Of a DNA stretch of 64,000 bases, positions 15,789-23,801 are shown piece by piece (the first letter of the stretch is position 1; every line of letters begins with the position of its first letter). The translations under genes were made by a program, and so were the position numbers. The notes under the pieces were generated by a model, which worked only from the letters and a program-made list of their open reading frames with translations, searched no databases and was not told the origin of the DNA. This stretch comes from Bog-950 sp046329535 (GTDB lineage: Bacteria; Bacteroidota; Bacteroidia; Chitinophagales; LD1): the NCBI GenBank assembly GCA_046329535.1, contig JAXLUN010000009.1, positions 1-64,000 on the forward strand, in the 5' to 3' direction.

Positions 15789-17687
15789 ATGAAAAATAAA
15801 GAAACGATTATCGGATGGGGATTAATTGCCGCACTGATGGTAGGATTTATCTTCTATCAGAACAAGAAATTTACTGAAGAGCAGAAAAAGAAAGAAGCAC
15901 TCAAAAAAACAGAGCAGACAACCACACCTAAGACTACCACCGCTAAGCCTGAATTAGCAGCCAGCGTTGCTCAGGATTCATCCTCAGGTGCAATTGCATC
16001 GGTTCAAGAAGATACCTCAAAAAATGACTCTACCACGCTATCCGCTGAATATGGAGCATTTGCTCAGTCAGCAACCGGTTCGGAAACAACATTTACGTTG
16101 GAGAATGAGGTAATGAGGCTTATTTTAAGCAACAAAGGGGCACAGATAAAAAGTGTTGAACTGAAGCAATACAAAACTTGGGACAAGAAACCGCTAATTC
16201 TGTTTACCGACAAAACGAATCAATTAAGCTATCAGTTTGCTATTGACAACAGCCGAGTTATTGATACTAAAGATTTCTATTTTGAGCCTGTTGGCAATGC
16301 ATTTACAGTATCAGGAAAAGATTCCAAAAGCTTCTCTCTTCGTCTTTCTGCCGGTGAGGGAAAATATTTTGAGCAGCGATATACACTTTCAGGCAACTCA
16401 TACGAAATTTCGTATGATGTAAATCTGATTGGACTGAATACTATCGTTCCGGCAAATAACACATTCATCAGCAGCGTTTGGGAAAGTACTTTGGTTAACC
16501 TGGAACATAATAATGAACTGGAAAGAAGATATAGTGCCCTGTATTATCGGTACAATCAGAGTGATGTAAATCACCTAACGGAAGATAAAGAAGATGAGGA
16601 AATGGTGTTTGATGCCCCTCTGGAATGGATTTCATTTAAACAACAGTTTTTCAATACTACTCTGTTCAGCAAAGGGCAGTTCAACAGAGGCAAACTAAAG
16701 ACTCATTATGACAAGGAAAATAAGAATTACGTAAAGAAGTATAGTGCCAATTATACATTACCCTATTCCAATACAGCAAGTAATAACTATTCTTTCAAAC
16801 TATTTATAGGCCCCAATAGTTACAACAAGTTAGCTTCTATTGATAAGGATGTTCAGAGTATTATCAAGTTAAGTCCTGATTTTTGGATGTTTAGCTGGAT
16901 AAAATATATCACCAGACTAATCATCTGGATTTTCAGTTGGTTTGAGAGCGCTAATCTCAACTATGGAATCATCATTTTACTGATGACTATAATTTTAAAA
17001 ATAGCACTTCACCCACTTACAGCTAAATCAATAGAAAGTGCTGCTAAGATGAAGATTTTAGCTCCCGAATTGGCCGCTCTAAAGGAAAAGTACGGTGAAG
17101 ACCAAGCTAAGATTGGAAGTGAGCAGATGAAGTTGTATAGCAAAGCCGGAGTTAGCCCTCTCGGTGGGTGTTTACCCATGCTTCTTCAGATGCCCATACT
17201 GATGGCGATGTATTACTTTTTCCCTACTTCTATTGAGTTACGCCAGCAATCTTTCCTTTGGGCCAATGATCTTTCCAGTTATGATGCCATTGTTACTTTC
17301 CAAAACGCCATCCCATTGATTGGAAACCATATCAGTTTATTTACCATTCTCATGACTATAACATCCGTAGGTCAAGCAGTAATGAATAACCAAATGAACC
17401 CAATGGCTAACCAGCAACCCGGTATGAAATACATGCCTTACTTTATGCCGGTTATGCTGATGTTTATGTTCAACAGTTTCCCTGCAGCATTGACTTATTA
17501 TTATCTGCTTCAGAATCTATTAGGTATGCTACATCAATGGGTTATTCAGAAATTCTTCATAAACGAAGAGAAGCTTAGAAAACAAATTGAGGATAACAAG
17601 AAAAATCCGAAACAACCTTCAGGTTGGGCTAAAAAACTGGCCGATATGCAAAAACAAGCGGAACAGCAACGTAAAGCCAAGAAGTAA
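15789..17687 (+). CDS. yidC: Membrane protein insertase YidC
   Basis: Inner-membrane insertase/foldase of 632 residues. An N-terminal membrane anchor (about 7-22) is followed by a Thr/Lys-rich linker, a large periplasmic beta domain (about 95-360), then the conserved insertase core with NYGIIILLMTIILKIALHPL, the cytoplasmic coiled hairpin AAKMKILAPELAALKEKYG, GGCLPMLLQMPILMAMYYFF, and further membrane segments. A basic tail ends the protein (KQAEQQRKAKK). It helps insert and fold membrane proteins with and without SecYEG. It stands alone, with its own promoter-like box and a downstream terminator. Confidence 0.96.
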   Translation: MKNKETIIGWGLIAALMVGFIFYQNKKFTEEQKKKEALKKTEQTTTPKTTTAKPELAASVAQDSSSGAIASVQEDTSKNDSTTLSAEYGAFAQSATGSETTFTLENEVMRLILSNKGAQIKSVELKQYKTWDKKPLILFTDKTNQLSYQFAIDNSRVIDTKDFYFEPVGNAFTVSGKDSKSFSLRLSAGEGKYFEQRYTLSGNSYEISYDVNLIGLNTIVPANNTFISSVWESTLVNLEHNNELERRYSALYYRYNQSDVNHLTEDKEDEEMVFDAPLEWISFKQQFFNTTLFSKGQFNRGKLKTHYDKENKNYVKKYSANYTLPYSNTASNNYSFKLFIGPNSYNKLASIDKDVQSIIKLSPDFWMFSWIKYITRLIIWIFSWFESANLNYGIIILLMTIILKIALHPLTAKSIESAAKMKILAPELAALKEKYGEDQAKIGSEQMKLYSKAGVSPLGGCLPMLLQMPILMAMYYFFPTSIELRQQSFLWANDLSSYDAIVTFQNAIPLIGNHISLFTILMTITSVGQAVMNNQMNPMANQQPGMKYMPYFMPVMLMFMFNSFPAALTYYYLLQNLLGMLHQWVIQKFFINEEKLRKQIEDNKKNPKQPSGWAKKLADMQKQAEQQRKAKK

Positions 17688-17714
17688 TAACCGTTTTCCA
17701 CATTTTATCCAGAG

Positions 17715-17750
17715 CCGCAAAAAATGACACTTCTGTGACATTTTTTGCGG
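17715..17750 (+). terminator. Long perfect hairpin after yidC
   Basis: CCGCAAAAAATG pairs with CATTTTTTGCGG (12 bp), extended past one mismatch by CAC/GTG around a TTCT loop. It lies 27 bp after the yidC stop. The run of T is inside the arm, not after it, so it may act as a terminator in either direction or protect the mRNA end. Confidence 0.6.
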
Positions 17751-17780
17751 ACTTAAACAATGCTAAGTCAATTTTTCAAT

Positions 17781-17788
17781 TACTTTTG
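17781..17788 (+). promoter_or_regulatory. Bacteroidota -7 box before the T9SS-exported protein
   Basis: TACTTTTG matches TAnnTTTG exactly, 43 bp upstream of the ATG at 17832. No matching -33 TTTG is obvious. Confidence 0.4.
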
Positions 17789-17831
17789 GCCTCCTCTAAT
17801 TTTAATCATCTCAAAATAAAACCGCTAACAA

Positions 17832-20321
17832 ATGAGAAAGTATTTACTGTTTTTATCTGCGGCATTTATCGGGTTTCAATCCCAGGCTCAGGCTCTGCGC
17901 GATACCAAACTTGAAAGAATGCTGATTGAACGACCTGTGATGAGTGCACAGCCCAATCACAACTCTGTTTCACCGGTGCACCAGCATACTGCTGGTTCCA
18001 GAGCATTAACATCAATCCTTAATTCACGTCCAATCGGAACTGCGGGTAACCTGCTTACTATTATCACCGGAGAGTGTAATATGATAGATGTTAACGATTC
18101 ATTAAATCTGGTAACATTTATACATCGCAATGACCCTACCGGTGCACCTGGAACTAACGTAGCTCAATATCGCTATGATGCATCAAAAGATAGAGGGTTA
18201 ACCTGGACCAGCAATATAGGCCCTATCACTAACGACCCAACTATTGATAACGTTTCAAAAAATGGTCGTTTCCCTCAAGGTTTAATTTATAATCCCGATG
18301 GAAACACGATTGCTGACAGTGCGTACTTGATTTATTCTGGTACCTGGCATAACAGCCCTCCAAACGGATCTTCTGGAAGTTGGCAAGGACAAATGAGAGG
18401 CAGAGGTAAACTATCCGGTGATACTTCTACTTTCAATGTAAATATTGATCAAATCAATGGAGGTCAAGTAGCTATTGCTACCGGTATGTGCAAAGGTGCT
18501 CCGGGTGTATTTTGGAACATTAATGAAGATTATACCGGAACATTTGCTACCGGCTCTAATGCCATTACAGAAGGTATCATTATTCAAAAAGGAGTTTGGA
18601 ATACTACAACTAAGGATGTAGACTGGACTAACCAGATTTTACCGGCTACTTTCGAAGTTCAGGATGCCAGTGGCGCACAACAGTCTGTTGCCACTTCTTT
18701 CAACATTTCTTTTGACCCTACCGGTCAGTATGGATGGGTAGCTTGTTTAGGCGATTTAACTGCCGGTGATGACAGCGTTTACCAGCCAATTTTCTGGAAG
18801 TCTATTGACTCTGGTGCTACTTGGACTGGCCCAATACAGGTTAGTTTAGATAGTATACAAGGTGTTGTTTCTGCTTTAAATCCTTTCTATCTGGATGGAA
18901 CTACTCCTGCCAGTTTAAATCCTACAACAGGCTTTGATGCAGACTTGTCAGTTGACGTTTATGGAAATCCTCACTTGCTGGTAGTTATCGGTAATGGTAA
19001 CGGCTGGTCTATTGAACCTGCCGGTTATGGTGTTTGGGACATCACTTACGATGCCAATGCAATTGCCGGTTGCAACTGGAAAGGGATCAAGTTAGATGAC
19101 ATCTTTACTTTCAGAGGAACCTTCTCTAACGATAATCCTGCTCAAACTTCAGACAACAGACCTTTGATTTCAAGAAGCCCTGACGGACATAAATTGTTCT
19201 TCTTCTGGAATGAGACTGATTTTTCTTTCATTCAGTCTCAGGATAATGATATTCCAAACCTTTTCGGAAAAGCTATTGATGTTGTAGCCGGAAAAATTAC
19301 AGACAAATACAACTTCACGGAAGGCGATACTCTTTGGGGTGGAGAAACATCCACAACTGAAGGCGGTGTATTCTATGGTTCTATTTTCCCGACAGTTAGC
19401 CCAACCTGTTTAGTTAACGGTAATGTATATAATGTTCCTTTAGTAATGACTCAGATAGATTATGCTCACGATCCTGGTGTAAACCACGATTTAGGTTCAT
19501 CTTCTAATCCGGCTGCATTCTGGTATATCAGCAACATCAATTTCCCTGCTGCTGACTTTAACCAAAACCTTGATCAGGTTCCACCTTCCATTACTTTAAA
19601 TGGTCCTGATACTGTTGTTATTCTTGTTAATACTTCATATACCGAAGACGGTGCAACTGCTTTTGATTGCACTGATGGTATAATTACTCCAGTTATCCAA
19701 AACTCACCTGATACTTCGGTTATCGGTGTATATGATGTATTATACATTGCAACAGATGCTGCTGGAAACAGCGATACAGTAGTTAGAACTGTAGTTATAG
19801 GAAACATACCAGTTGCTGATTTTAACTGGAACTTCCCGACATTGGCCTACAAAGCTCAGTTTGTTGATCAGTCATCTAATTTCCCGACTAACTGGTTATG
19901 GAACTTTGGAGATCAAACAGCTTCTGCTGCAAAAAATCCTTTAAAAACATTTACTACTAACGGAACCTTCAACGTATGCTTAACAGCATCTAACAGCTTC
20001 GGTAGTTCTCCTCAAGTATGTAAGCAAGTTACCATCACCGGTGTAGGTATTGATGAACCTGAATTTTCTCAGTTTGTAAATCTTTTCCCTAACCCATCTA
20101 CCGGTAAGGTGATGATTCGTTTGGAAGGAAATGTTTCACCTGAATTGACCATCACGGTATTTAATGTATTGGGAGAGACAGTGATTGCTCCAACTAAATA
20201 CAAAGCAGGTAATGCAACTATTGAATTAAACCTTTCAGATGTATCTAGCGGTTTATACCTGGTTAAATTACAAAGTGATAAAGGTACTGCTGTTAAGCAA
20301 CTGACCATTAATCATAAGTAA
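17832..20321 (+). CDS. Secreted Asp-box/PKD-domain protein with T9SS sorting signal
   Basis: An 829-residue exported protein. The signal peptide (residues 1-20, ending SQAQA) is clear. The N-terminal two thirds look like a beta-propeller of the sialidase/BNR type, with Asp-box motifs SKDRGLTWTS and SIDSGATWTG. A DUF5011/HYR-like domain follows (about 580-655, with TDGIITPVI and YIATDAAGNSDT), then a PKD domain (about 660-735, NWLWNFGDQTASAAKNP) and a type A T9SS C-terminal domain (about 750-829, FPNPSTGKVMIRLEG ... SSGLYLVKLQSDKGT). It is therefore exported to the surface by T9SS. The enzymatic activity, if any, is not evident; sialidase catalytic residues cannot be assigned. It is flanked by terminators and likely monocistronic. 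Confidence 0.85.
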   Translation: MRKYLLFLSAAFIGFQSQAQALRDTKLERMLIERPVMSAQPNHNSVSPVHQHTAGSRALTSILNSRPIGTAGNLLTIITGECNMIDVNDSLNLVTFIHRNDPTGAPGTNVAQYRYDASKDRGLTWTSNIGPITNDPTIDNVSKNGRFPQGLIYNPDGNTIADSAYLIYSGTWHNSPPNGSSGSWQGQMRGRGKLSGDTSTFNVNIDQINGGQVAIATGMCKGAPGVFWNINEDYTGTFATGSNAITEGIIIQKGVWNTTTKDVDWTNQILPATFEVQDASGAQQSVATSFNISFDPTGQYGWVACLGDLTAGDDSVYQPIFWKSIDSGATWTGPIQVSLDSIQGVVSALNPFYLDGTTPASLNPTTGFDADLSVDVYGNPHLLVVIGNGNGWSIEPAGYGVWDITYDANAIAGCNWKGIKLDDIFTFRGTFSNDNPAQTSDNRPLISRSPDGHKLFFFWNETDFSFIQSQDNDIPNLFGKAIDVVAGKITDKYNFTEGDTLWGGETSTTEGGVFYGSIFPTVSPTCLVNGNVYNVPLVMTQIDYAHDPGVNHDLGSSSNPAAFWYISNINFPAADFNQNLDQVPPSITLNGPDTVVILVNTSYTEDGATAFDCTDGIITPVIQNSPDTSVIGVYDVLYIATDAAGNSDTVVRTVVIGNIPVADFNWNFPTLAYKAQFVDQSSNFPTNWLWNFGDQTASAAKNPLKTFTTNGTFNVCLTASNSFGSSPQVCKQVTITGVGIDEPEFSQFVNLFPNPSTGKVMIRLEGNVSPELTITVFNVLGETVIAPTKYKAGNATIELNLSDVSSGLYLVKLQSDKGTAVKQLTINHK

Positions 20322-20341
20322 TAGAACGTATATTTTTTATT

Positions 20342-20377
20342 AAAAAGCCCTCTGCAACCGTAGAGGGCTTTTTTTAT
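20342..20377. terminator. Bidirectional terminator
   Basis: AAAAAGCCCTCT and AGAGGGCTTTTTTT form a 12-bp hairpin around an 8-nt loop, with A-run and T-run on the two sides. It serves both the T9SS-exported protein (plus) and the convergent small secreted protein (minus). Confidence 0.9.
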
Positions 20378-20404
20378 CCCCTCAATTAGTAGTACGAAAT
20401 GATT

Positions 20405-20902
20405 TTACTTATGGCCCCCTTCTTGTTTCTTAATGATCTCGGAGGTATCTCGTCTAGTGGTTTCAAACAAATAGGTAAGTTCTGTAACAGGCTGACCGTT
20501 TTTTAGGTAAAGTTTGTTACCAGCTTTATCAATGGTAATTTCATATATATCCTTCTCCTTTATTGAGCCAGGAATTTCTATTTGAACAGGGTAATGCATC
20601 ACACCTTTTTCCATTTTATTCTTTAACAGTAATTTCCAAACAACTGTATCTCTATTTCTTACAATCACGTAATAGTTATGGGCAAAAAGCAGTTGAAACT
20701 CAAAGTTTCCAACAGCATTTACCTTACGCTTTTCCAGTAGAGTTGAATCATCAGAACGCAACTCGGCCCAATACTCTTTATATACAACAGGTGCATTTTC
20801 CCGTCCGACCAGCCTCCCTTCTACAATGACTATTTGAGATTTTACAGCAGGAGATATTAATCCTATCAAGACCTGAAAAATGAAAATTGAATACCATTTC
20901 AT
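20405..20902 (-). CDS. Small secreted hypothetical protein
   Basis: A 165-residue protein with an N-terminal signal peptide (about 1-22, ending VKSQ). The mature part starts VIVEGRLVGRENAPV, followed by YWAELRSDDSTLLEKRKVNAVGNFEFQ. This resembles the beta-sandwich carboxypeptidase-regulatory or transthyretin-like folds common in Bacteroidota envelope proteins. The tail is polar and charged (TSEIIKKQEGGHK). I do not recognise a named family. It is monocistronic, convergent to the gene at 17832 and divergent from the cold-shock gene. Confidence 0.7.
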   Translation of the reverse strand: MKWYSIFIFQVLIGLISPAVKSQIVIVEGRLVGRENAPVVYKEYWAELRSDDSTLLEKRKVNAVGNFEFQLLFAHNYYVIVRNRDTVVWKLLLKNKMEKGVMHYPVQIEIPGSIKEKDIYEITIDKAGNKLYLKNGQPVTELTYLFETTRRDTSEIIKKQEGGHK

Positions 20903-20978
20903 ATTGTGGATATCAGAGATAAAGATAAACCTTCAAATTGGACCAGGAAAATAAAACCGCTTCCCAAATAAATGGGGT

Positions 20979-20986
20979 TATCTTTG
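20979..20986 (+). promoter_or_regulatory. Bacteroidota -7 box before the cold-shock gene
   Basis: TATCTTTG matches TAnnTTTG exactly, 69 bp before the ATG, leaving a leader of about 60 nt. A structured leader is common in cold-shock mRNAs; no specific fold was established here. Confidence 0.45.
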
Positions 20987-21055
20987 TTGCGCAATATCAC
21001 GTTTGCTGTTGGTGATGATGCATATTAAACAGTAGCAGCGCAAAAACAATTTTTT

Positions 21056-21247
21056 ATGGAAAACGGTACAGTAAAGTTTTTTAACGGTGAGAAAGGATTT
21101 GGATTTATTAAAGATGCAAATTCTGAAAACGAGTATTTCGTTCACACTTCAGGGTTAAAAAACAACATTAAAGAAGGCGACAGCGTTAGCTTCGACTTAC
21201 AGGAAGGAAAAAAAGGATTAAACGCAGTGAACGTTAGACTGTCTTAA
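21056..21247 (+). CDS. Cold-shock domain protein (CspA-like)
   Basis: A 63-residue single-domain OB-fold protein. The N-terminus NGTVKFFNGEKGFGFIKD carries RNP1 (KGFGFI). RNP2 is replaced by EYFVHTSG, slightly different from the usual DVFVHxS. It binds single-stranded RNA or DNA and probably acts as an RNA chaperone. It has its own -7 box and a strong terminator follows. The Cdd1-like gene lies just past that terminator. Confidence 0.93.
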   Translation: MENGTVKFFNGEKGFGFIKDANSENEYFVHTSGLKNNIKEGDSVSFDLQEGKKGLNAVNVRLS

Positions 21248-21273
21248 TCAAAAAAATAATTCCACATTATTCT

Positions 21274-21302
21274 GAACCCCGCAATAGCGGGGTTCTTTTT
21301 TC
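21274..21302 (+). terminator. Terminator after the cold-shock gene
   Basis: GAACCCCGC and GCGGGGTTC form a perfect 9-bp stem around AATA, followed by a T-run. It lies 27 bp after the stop codon and only 9 bp before the next start codon. Confidence 0.9.
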
Positions 21303-21310
21303 ACTAAACT

Positions 21311-21580
21311 ATGACAGCAGAAGAATATAATAAGTCCGTAAAGGAATTAATGACCATACCAGGAGTTGCTCGCTCGATAGCCGATGACTTAATTCAATTA
21401 GGAATCAAAAAGGTAAGCGACTTAAAAGACAAAGACCCCGAACGCCTTTATAGTAAATCAAACAGACAGGCGGGAATTATACAGGATAAAAATGTGCTGT
21501 ATATGTTTCGGTGTGCGGTATACTTTGCCAGCAACGAAACACATGATACCGAAAAACTAAAATGGTCTAACTGGAAATAA
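21311..21580 (+). CDS. Cdd1-like helix-hairpin-helix protein
   Basis: An 89-residue protein with IPGVARSIADDLIQLGIKKV near residues 17-36, a helix-hairpin-helix fold, followed by a Cdd1-like C-terminal part (FRCAVYFASN, then LKWSNWK). It matches the small 'pathogenicity locus' Cdd1 family (PF11731-type), whose role is unknown; DNA binding is plausible because of the HhH. Its start lies 9 bp after the cold-shock terminator, so it may depend on read-through or a promoter hidden in that region. Confidence 0.8.
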   Translation: MTAEEYNKSVKELMTIPGVARSIADDLIQLGIKKVSDLKDKDPERLYSKSNRQAGIIQDKNVLYMFRCAVYFASNETHDTEKLKWSNWK

Positions 21581-21613
21581 TCTGACTGACGAAAACGGTC
21601 GTTAGACTTCCAA

Positions 21614-23716
21614 TTACTTCAAGACCATCAGCTTATTCACGATCTTTTCCCGGCTCCTTAAGTTTGTAACCATGCATACGTATTGACCTGATGGAAATGA
21701 GGATATATCAAAACTCTCGCTCTCCGTTATTTTCTCATTTAGCAGTTCCTCTCCTATTGTATTTTGTATCTGCACCTGTAAGGGTACTGGCTGAGATGCC
21801 AGCACATATACCAGATTGCGTGCAGGATTCGGGTAAACCAGAATATTTAGCGGAGTAATCTGCTCAACTGCATTAGGGCCAACATTAACTGTAACACGAG
21901 CCATAGAACAATTATTACAGGAAGCATTAGAGTGATCACAAACCAGATAATTAAAAGTATCAGTTCCTGAATATCCTGAATTAGGTATGTAAGTAATCGT
22001 ATTATCATTATTCACTAAGGCGGTACCGTTGGCCGGTGCGGCATTCAGGTTTACATACAAAACATCATTCTCTGCATCCGTATCGTTATTTAGAACAGTA
22101 ACAACTGCTGTGTCATTAATATTGATGGTGGTAACATCAGCAGTTGCTTTAGGCAGTCTGTTAATATAATGCAGGGGATTATATTTATATGGCTCATTTG
22201 CTAAAAACGTCCATCCACAAATTTCTGCACCCGCAGCATCAACCGCACTTAGCCGAATAGAATCGTCTCCAAAAGTTTCTACTCGACCATAAGATTGAGA
22301 GGAATTATTACCACCGCACAAACCGCTGCCACCTTTGTTCCAGATATTAAAATTCATGAATTGCTGATTGGTAACCCATTCCATTGAGTTCGCTTTTTTC
22401 AAATTACCGCTGTTCAGTTCAGGTAAACCGCTGTTCGTGCCATCGTCTAAACCTACCGTGTGCGTATCTCCGCTAACCATAAATACATTCTTGATATTGT
22501 TGTTTAATACATAGTTAAGCAGCGTGTCTGCGTCACCATGAAATCCGGCCCAGCAATCTGCATAATTTTGTACAGCGGTATAGCCTTTATTGGGTAGGGT
22601 GAAACCCTGAACCTCAGGAGCCCAATAAGGGACTGAACCTCCTCCGATTTTCAAACAGCTATCTGTCGTATATCTCAACCCGATATTAAAAGCATCGCTG
22701 CTGATAATGATTTTCCAGGTAGCGGTAGAATTTGCCAACGCATTCTTTAACCAGTTCATTTGATTAGCCCCTAGTAGAGAGTATCCGGTAGGCGGGCTAT
22801 ATACCCACTGACCGCCAATCTTTTTAATTGATTCAGCCTGCGGACTTCTCATGGAACGTAAATCAGGAACAAAAAACTCCACATTACCTGAACGGAAACT
22901 ATGGTAAATACCTTCCGTACTGTCTACCACTTTATATCCGGGAAACCAATCTAGATAAGCTTTTATCGAATTGAGACGAGCCTGTGGTGGCTGGGAATAA
23001 ACTTTAGGAGCACCCAGGTCACCAAAGATATCCAGACCAAAACCACTGGTCGCATCATCGGCACTATTATCGTTCAGATAATCATGGTCATCGTACATGT
23101 AATCCGTACTAGTAGACTGAACCAAACCAATGTGGCTGGGACTTTGATAACGCAGCTTATAAAAATTCTGATGATTAGCATAGGTGGCGGCAAAAGAAGT
23201 TGGCGGGTTGCTGAGATAAATATCGGTTGTGCCATTATCCGCATCCGGATACCCCCAGTCTCCCATCTGGATAAATGCCTTTGGACTTTCGGCTTTGGCA
23301 TGGTTAAAAAGGGAGGCATCTGCATCAATCAAATCATAAATACAGGAACCAGTAACAAAAACCTGATTCCCTGCAGTTCCCGGTGCATCAAATGTTTCAA
23401 AAGATGCAACAACACCGCTAGGAACTGCATTAATCATTACCCTTATGTAGTATTTTGTATCTGCCAAGAGTCCGGTTACTTCAGTCATAGAAATAGTATC
23501 TCGTGAAGCATCGGTAGAGTTATTAAACACCAATATATTCGAGCTAAAATCACTGGCTGTAGATACCTCCAATGTAAATGGAGTAGCTGAGGAAGTACGG
23601 ACAAACACGCGGCAGGTAGAATCGGTTACGCCACCAATAATAGGCCCATGAGTAACTGATTGTGCCGATATATAAACACATAAAAAAACAGCCACGAGGG
23701 TCAAAAACTTTTTCAT
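21614..23716 (-). CDS. Secreted PhoD-family phosphatase/phosphodiesterase with T9SS sorting signal
   Basis: About 700 residues from the ATG at 23716 (a longer upstream reading lacks signal-peptide logic). The signal peptide MKKFLTLVAVFLCVYISAQS is clear. An N-terminal PhoD-type Ig-like domain (THGPIIGGVTDSTCRVFVRT) is followed by the metallophosphatase core, with metal-binding motifs QMGDWGY, YMYDDHDYLND and VSGDTHTVGLDD. Residues about 535-620 are a cadherin-like/Big_9 domain with repeated NDTDAEND and GYSGTDTFNYLVC. The C-terminus is a T9SS type A sorting domain (VYPNPARNLVYV ... FPSGQYVCMVTN). It probably cleaves phosphate esters at the cell surface. It stands alone. Confidence 0.88.
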   Translation of the reverse strand: MKKFLTLVAVFLCVYISAQSVTHGPIIGGVTDSTCRVFVRTSSATPFTLEVSTASDFSSNILVFNNSTDASRDTISMTEVTGLLADTKYYIRVMINAVPSGVVASFETFDAPGTAGNQVFVTGSCIYDLIDADASLFNHAKAESPKAFIQMGDWGYPDADNGTTDIYLSNPPTSFAATYANHQNFYKLRYQSPSHIGLVQSTSTDYMYDDHDYLNDNSADDATSGFGLDIFGDLGAPKVYSQPPQARLNSIKAYLDWFPGYKVVDSTEGIYHSFRSGNVEFFVPDLRSMRSPQAESIKKIGGQWVYSPPTGYSLLGANQMNWLKNALANSTATWKIIISSDAFNIGLRYTTDSCLKIGGGSVPYWAPEVQGFTLPNKGYTAVQNYADCWAGFHGDADTLLNYVLNNNIKNVFMVSGDTHTVGLDDGTNSGLPELNSGNLKKANSMEWVTNQQFMNFNIWNKGGSGLCGGNNSSQSYGRVETFGDDSIRLSAVDAAGAEICGWTFLANEPYKYNPLHYINRLPKATADVTTININDTAVVTVLNNDTDAENDVLYVNLNAAPANGTALVNNDNTITYIPNSGYSGTDTFNYLVCDHSNASCNNCSMARVTVNVGPNAVEQITPLNILVYPNPARNLVYVLASQPVPLQVQIQNTIGEELLNEKITESESFDISSFPSGQYVCMVTNLRSREKIVNKLMVLK

Positions 23717-23801
23717 AGATCTGTATTTACAGTAAATATACAAAAAGCCAATAGCCGTAAAACCTAAATGCTAAACACTGCTTAATTTCTATTTTCACCT
23801 C

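Noticed and set aside
21581..21613. Terminator between the Cdd1-like and PhoD-type genes
   Set aside because: Only a weak, imperfect stem (around AACGGTCGTT) and no T-run.
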